From positions 1-6,473 of the forward strand of contig CALXNI010000150.1 of the NCBI GenBank assembly GCA_944389715.1: a stretch of DNA of 6,473 nt. Direction: 5' to 3'. The stretch is from an uncultured Clostridia bacterium (GTDB lineage: Bacteria > Bacillota > Clostridia > TANB77 > CAG-508). The notes under the pieces were generated by a model that was given only the letters and a program-made list of their open reading frames with translations, had not been told where the DNA came from and searched no databases. Made by a program: the position numbers and the translations under genes. Positions 5,075 through 6,473 of the stretch are shown here, one piece after another (the stretch's first letter is position 1; each line of letters begins with the position of its first letter).

Positions 5075-5564
5075 ATGAGAAAATTTGAATTTACAGGAAT
5101 TTTAAAAGAAGATAGTGAAGGAGGTCCTTATAGAAGATTACCAGAAAGAAGTACAAAAAAATCAGCAGGATATGATTTTTATAATCCAAAAAGAATAGAA
5201 ATACCACCATATAAATTGGGAGATAATCCTACAATGGTAAAAACAGGAGTAAAGGTAAAAATGGAAGATGATGAATTTCTAATGTTAGTAAATAGAAGTT
5301 CTAATCCAAAGAAGAAAAAGCTAGTAATACCAAATAGTGTACGGAATTATAGATGCAGATTATTATGGTAACCAAGACAATGATGGAGAGATAATGTTTG
5401 GATTTTATAATTTAAGTAATGAAACTGTAGTATTAGAATCAGGAGATAAATTAGGACAAGGAATATTTATAAAATATGGTAAAACAGTAGATGATGAAGC
5501 AGAAGGAGAAAGAATAGGTGGATTTGGATCAACAGATAATAATCATATTCCACATATAGATTAA
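5075..5564 (+). CDS. dut: Trimeric dUTPase, interrupted by a +1 frameshift at CGG
   Basis: dUTPase hydrolyses dUTP to dUMP and diphosphate, keeping uracil out of DNA and feeding dTMP synthesis. All five motifs are present across two frames. Frame one (5075-5371, 98 codons) has motif 1 AGYDFY (31-36) and motif 2 NRSSNPKK (73-80) leading to PNSV. Removing C 5342 joins V89 to GIIDADYYGN, motif 3 with the expected catalytic Asp (D93), then motif 4 GDKLGQGIF (123-131) and motif 5 RIGGFGST (146-153). The joined product is 162 aa, normal for the family. Without the shift the protein ends after 98 residues and lacks the catalytic Asp. Apart from the single extra C, I see no sign of decay. The zero-frame codon at the break is CGG, as in the LysM gene. 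The start has AAGGAG at 5061-5066. It may be a new pseudogene, a programmed frameshift or a sequence error. Confidence 0.9.
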
Positions 5565-5582
5565 TAAAGGAGGATATAAAAG

Positions 5583-5834
5583 ATGAATGTAATAGTAATA
5601 ATTTGTAGCATAATAGTTTTTGTAATGTTATTATGGAGTATATTTAAAGAAGAACAATATAAAAATTTATATGAAGAAGAAAAAGATGAAAATAAATTAT
5701 TAAGGAGAAAAATAGAAAAAATAGATGAATTAATAATATTAAATGATACAGCACCAGTTAAAGAAAGAAATAGTTATACAACAATGAGAGAAATAAAAGA
5801 AGTAATAGGAAAACAAAGGAGGTATAAATGTTAG
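5583..5834 (+). CDS. Small membrane-anchored coiled-coil protein
   Basis: An 83-aa protein with one N-terminal transmembrane segment (about 2-20), then a Glu/Lys-rich likely coiled coil (about 21-52) and a polar tail. No family is recognised. Type II anchoring by the N-terminus is likely. AAAGGAGG at 5566-5573 is a strong ribosome binding site. The next gene starts within its last 7 nt. Confidence 0.7.
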   Translation: MNVIVIICSIIVFVMLLWSIFKEEQYKNLYEEEKDENKLLRRKIEKIDELIILNDTAPVKERNSYTTMREIKEVIGKQRRYKC

Positions 5835-6052
5835 ATGCAATATTACTTATAATAATATGTTATTTAATTACAGCTTTAATGTTTTTCATTGTTTTTAGTT
5901 GCTATACTAGTAATCGTAATATGATATTTACTGATAATAGTGAAAGGAATATAATTTTATTTGGATGGAAAAGATATTTAGCATGTTTCATTATGGGATT
6001 ACTATGGATAAAAGTTTTATTTGATACAGAAAGGGGAGATTTAGATGAGTGA
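5828..6052 (+). CDS. Small two-helix membrane protein
   Basis: A 74-aa protein with hydrophobic segments at about 2-25 and 46-64, separated by a polar loop (TSNRNMIFTDNSERN), and an acidic tail. No family is recognised. AAAGGAGG at 5815-5822 precedes the ATG. It overlaps the upstream gene by 7 nt and the downstream gene by 8 nt, so coupled translation is likely. Confidence 0.7.
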   Translation: MLDAILLIIICYLITALMFFIVFSCYTSNRNMIFTDNSERNIILFGWKRYLACFIMGLLWIKVLFDTERGDLDE

Positions 6053-6284
6053 AGCAGATAAGATGTTTAAAGAGCTAGGATATGAAAAAGATGTTGGAGA
6101 GGATTTTGGTGTCGTAAGATATAAACATATAAAAGAAGATTATTATATAAGATTTTATTTAAGAGATAGAACTTTTGATGCTAATAGAATTAGTAAAAAT
6201 AAAATATTTCCATTAGAAATAGATTACAAATTATTACAAGCAATAAATAAAAAATTTCAAGAATTGGAGTGGTCATATGAATAA
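6045..6284 (+). CDS. MSEADKMF-family phage protein, copy 2
   Basis: A 79-aa paralogue of the genes at 2651 and 6277. It starts MSEADKMFKELGYE and ends with a KLLQAINKKFQELEW motif. The first ~35 nt are nearly identical in DNA to the start of the 2651 gene, while the centre has diverged, so the ends are under constraint or were exchanged recently. It begins inside the upstream gene, and the next paralogue begins inside its last codons by the same ATGAATAA overlap seen at 2898. Confidence 0.8.
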   Translation: MSEADKMFKELGYEKDVGEDFGVVRYKHIKEDYYIRFYLRDRTFDANRISKNKIFPLEIDYKLLQAINKKFQELEWSYE

Positions 6285-6473
6285 TGCAGATGAAATGTTT
6301 GAAGAATTAGGATATAAAAGCGAAATAATAAAATCAGAAGTAAATAATGAAGTAACAATTATGTATATTAAAAAATTTGTATATGAATATAATAGTAAAA
6401 TTATAGCTTTTAAGCTTAAAAAGAAAATTGTTGAAATTAAATATTCATTAGATATGCAAGAACTAAAAGCAAT
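6277..6473 (+). CDS. MSEADKMF-family phage protein, copy 3 (cut by window edge)
   Basis: The partial ORF reads 65 codons to the edge of the window. It begins MNNADEMFEELGYK and reaches SLDMQELKA, which aligns with the C-terminal motif of the other two copies, so about 10-20 residues should be missing. GGAGTGG at 6266-6272 provides a ribosome binding site 4 nt before the ATG. It directly follows copy 2 with an 8-nt overlap, a tandem pair. Confidence 0.75.
   Translation, partial: MNNADEMFEELGYKSEIIKSEVNNEVTIMYIKKFVYEYNSKIIAFKLKKKIVEIKYSLDMQELKA

Noticed and set aside
5337..5564. Separate 75-codon gene for the second half of dUTPase
   Set aside because: No ribosome binding site near the GTG at 5337, and its content is dUTPase motifs 3-5, which belong to the upstream frame.

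Overview
The window looks like an accessory/early region of a temperate phage, phage-plasmid or related mobile element from a very AT-rich Gram-positive host, most likely a Clostridium-like Firmicute. The evidence is very low GC (about a fifth to a quarter in most genes), AGA/ATA/TTA-dominated codon use, strong AGGAGG ribosome binding sites, tightly packed small genes with stop-start overlaps, and typical phage families: small terminase subunit, YopX-family protein and trimeric dUTPase. Species and element type cannot be fixed from this sequence alone.

Layout. Positions 1-562 hold no convincing gene: two plus-strand terminator hairpins, an inverted repeat, a weak dif-like sequence, an array of GAAAGTCG repeats, and the minus-strand terminator of the next gene. 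Positions 563-1093 (minus) encode a small-terminase-like protein with clearly higher GC than its neighbours. Positions 1094-1712 form a divergent control region with at least seven TTTGCCC/GGGCAAA boxes, a 12-bp palindrome, a consensus DnaA box and an AT-rich stretch, which is origin-like. It ends in a perfect consensus sigma-A promoter that fires rightward. From 1713 to the right edge, fourteen small genes run on the plus strand as one dense operon with no visible internal terminator: a LysM membrane protein, several small membrane proteins, phage hypothetical proteins, a YopX protein, a dUTPase, and three copies of a small MSEADKMF-type family (the last cut by the window edge).

The most striking observation is that two recognisable proteins, the LysM protein and the dUTPase, are each broken by one extra C and restored by a +1 shift. 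In both, the extra C sits in the sequence CGGAAT, so the zero-frame codon is CGG and the restored codon is GGA (Gly). Reading the window, these are the only two in-frame CGG codons I find in any predicted gene, while CGG occurs out of frame elsewhere. This suggests +1 frameshifting at a rare or undecoded CGG codon. A shared mutational or sequencing artefact is the main alternative. The dUTPase would need the shift to gain its catalytic motif 3 and motifs 4-5, and the LysM domain would need it to complete its C-terminal strand.
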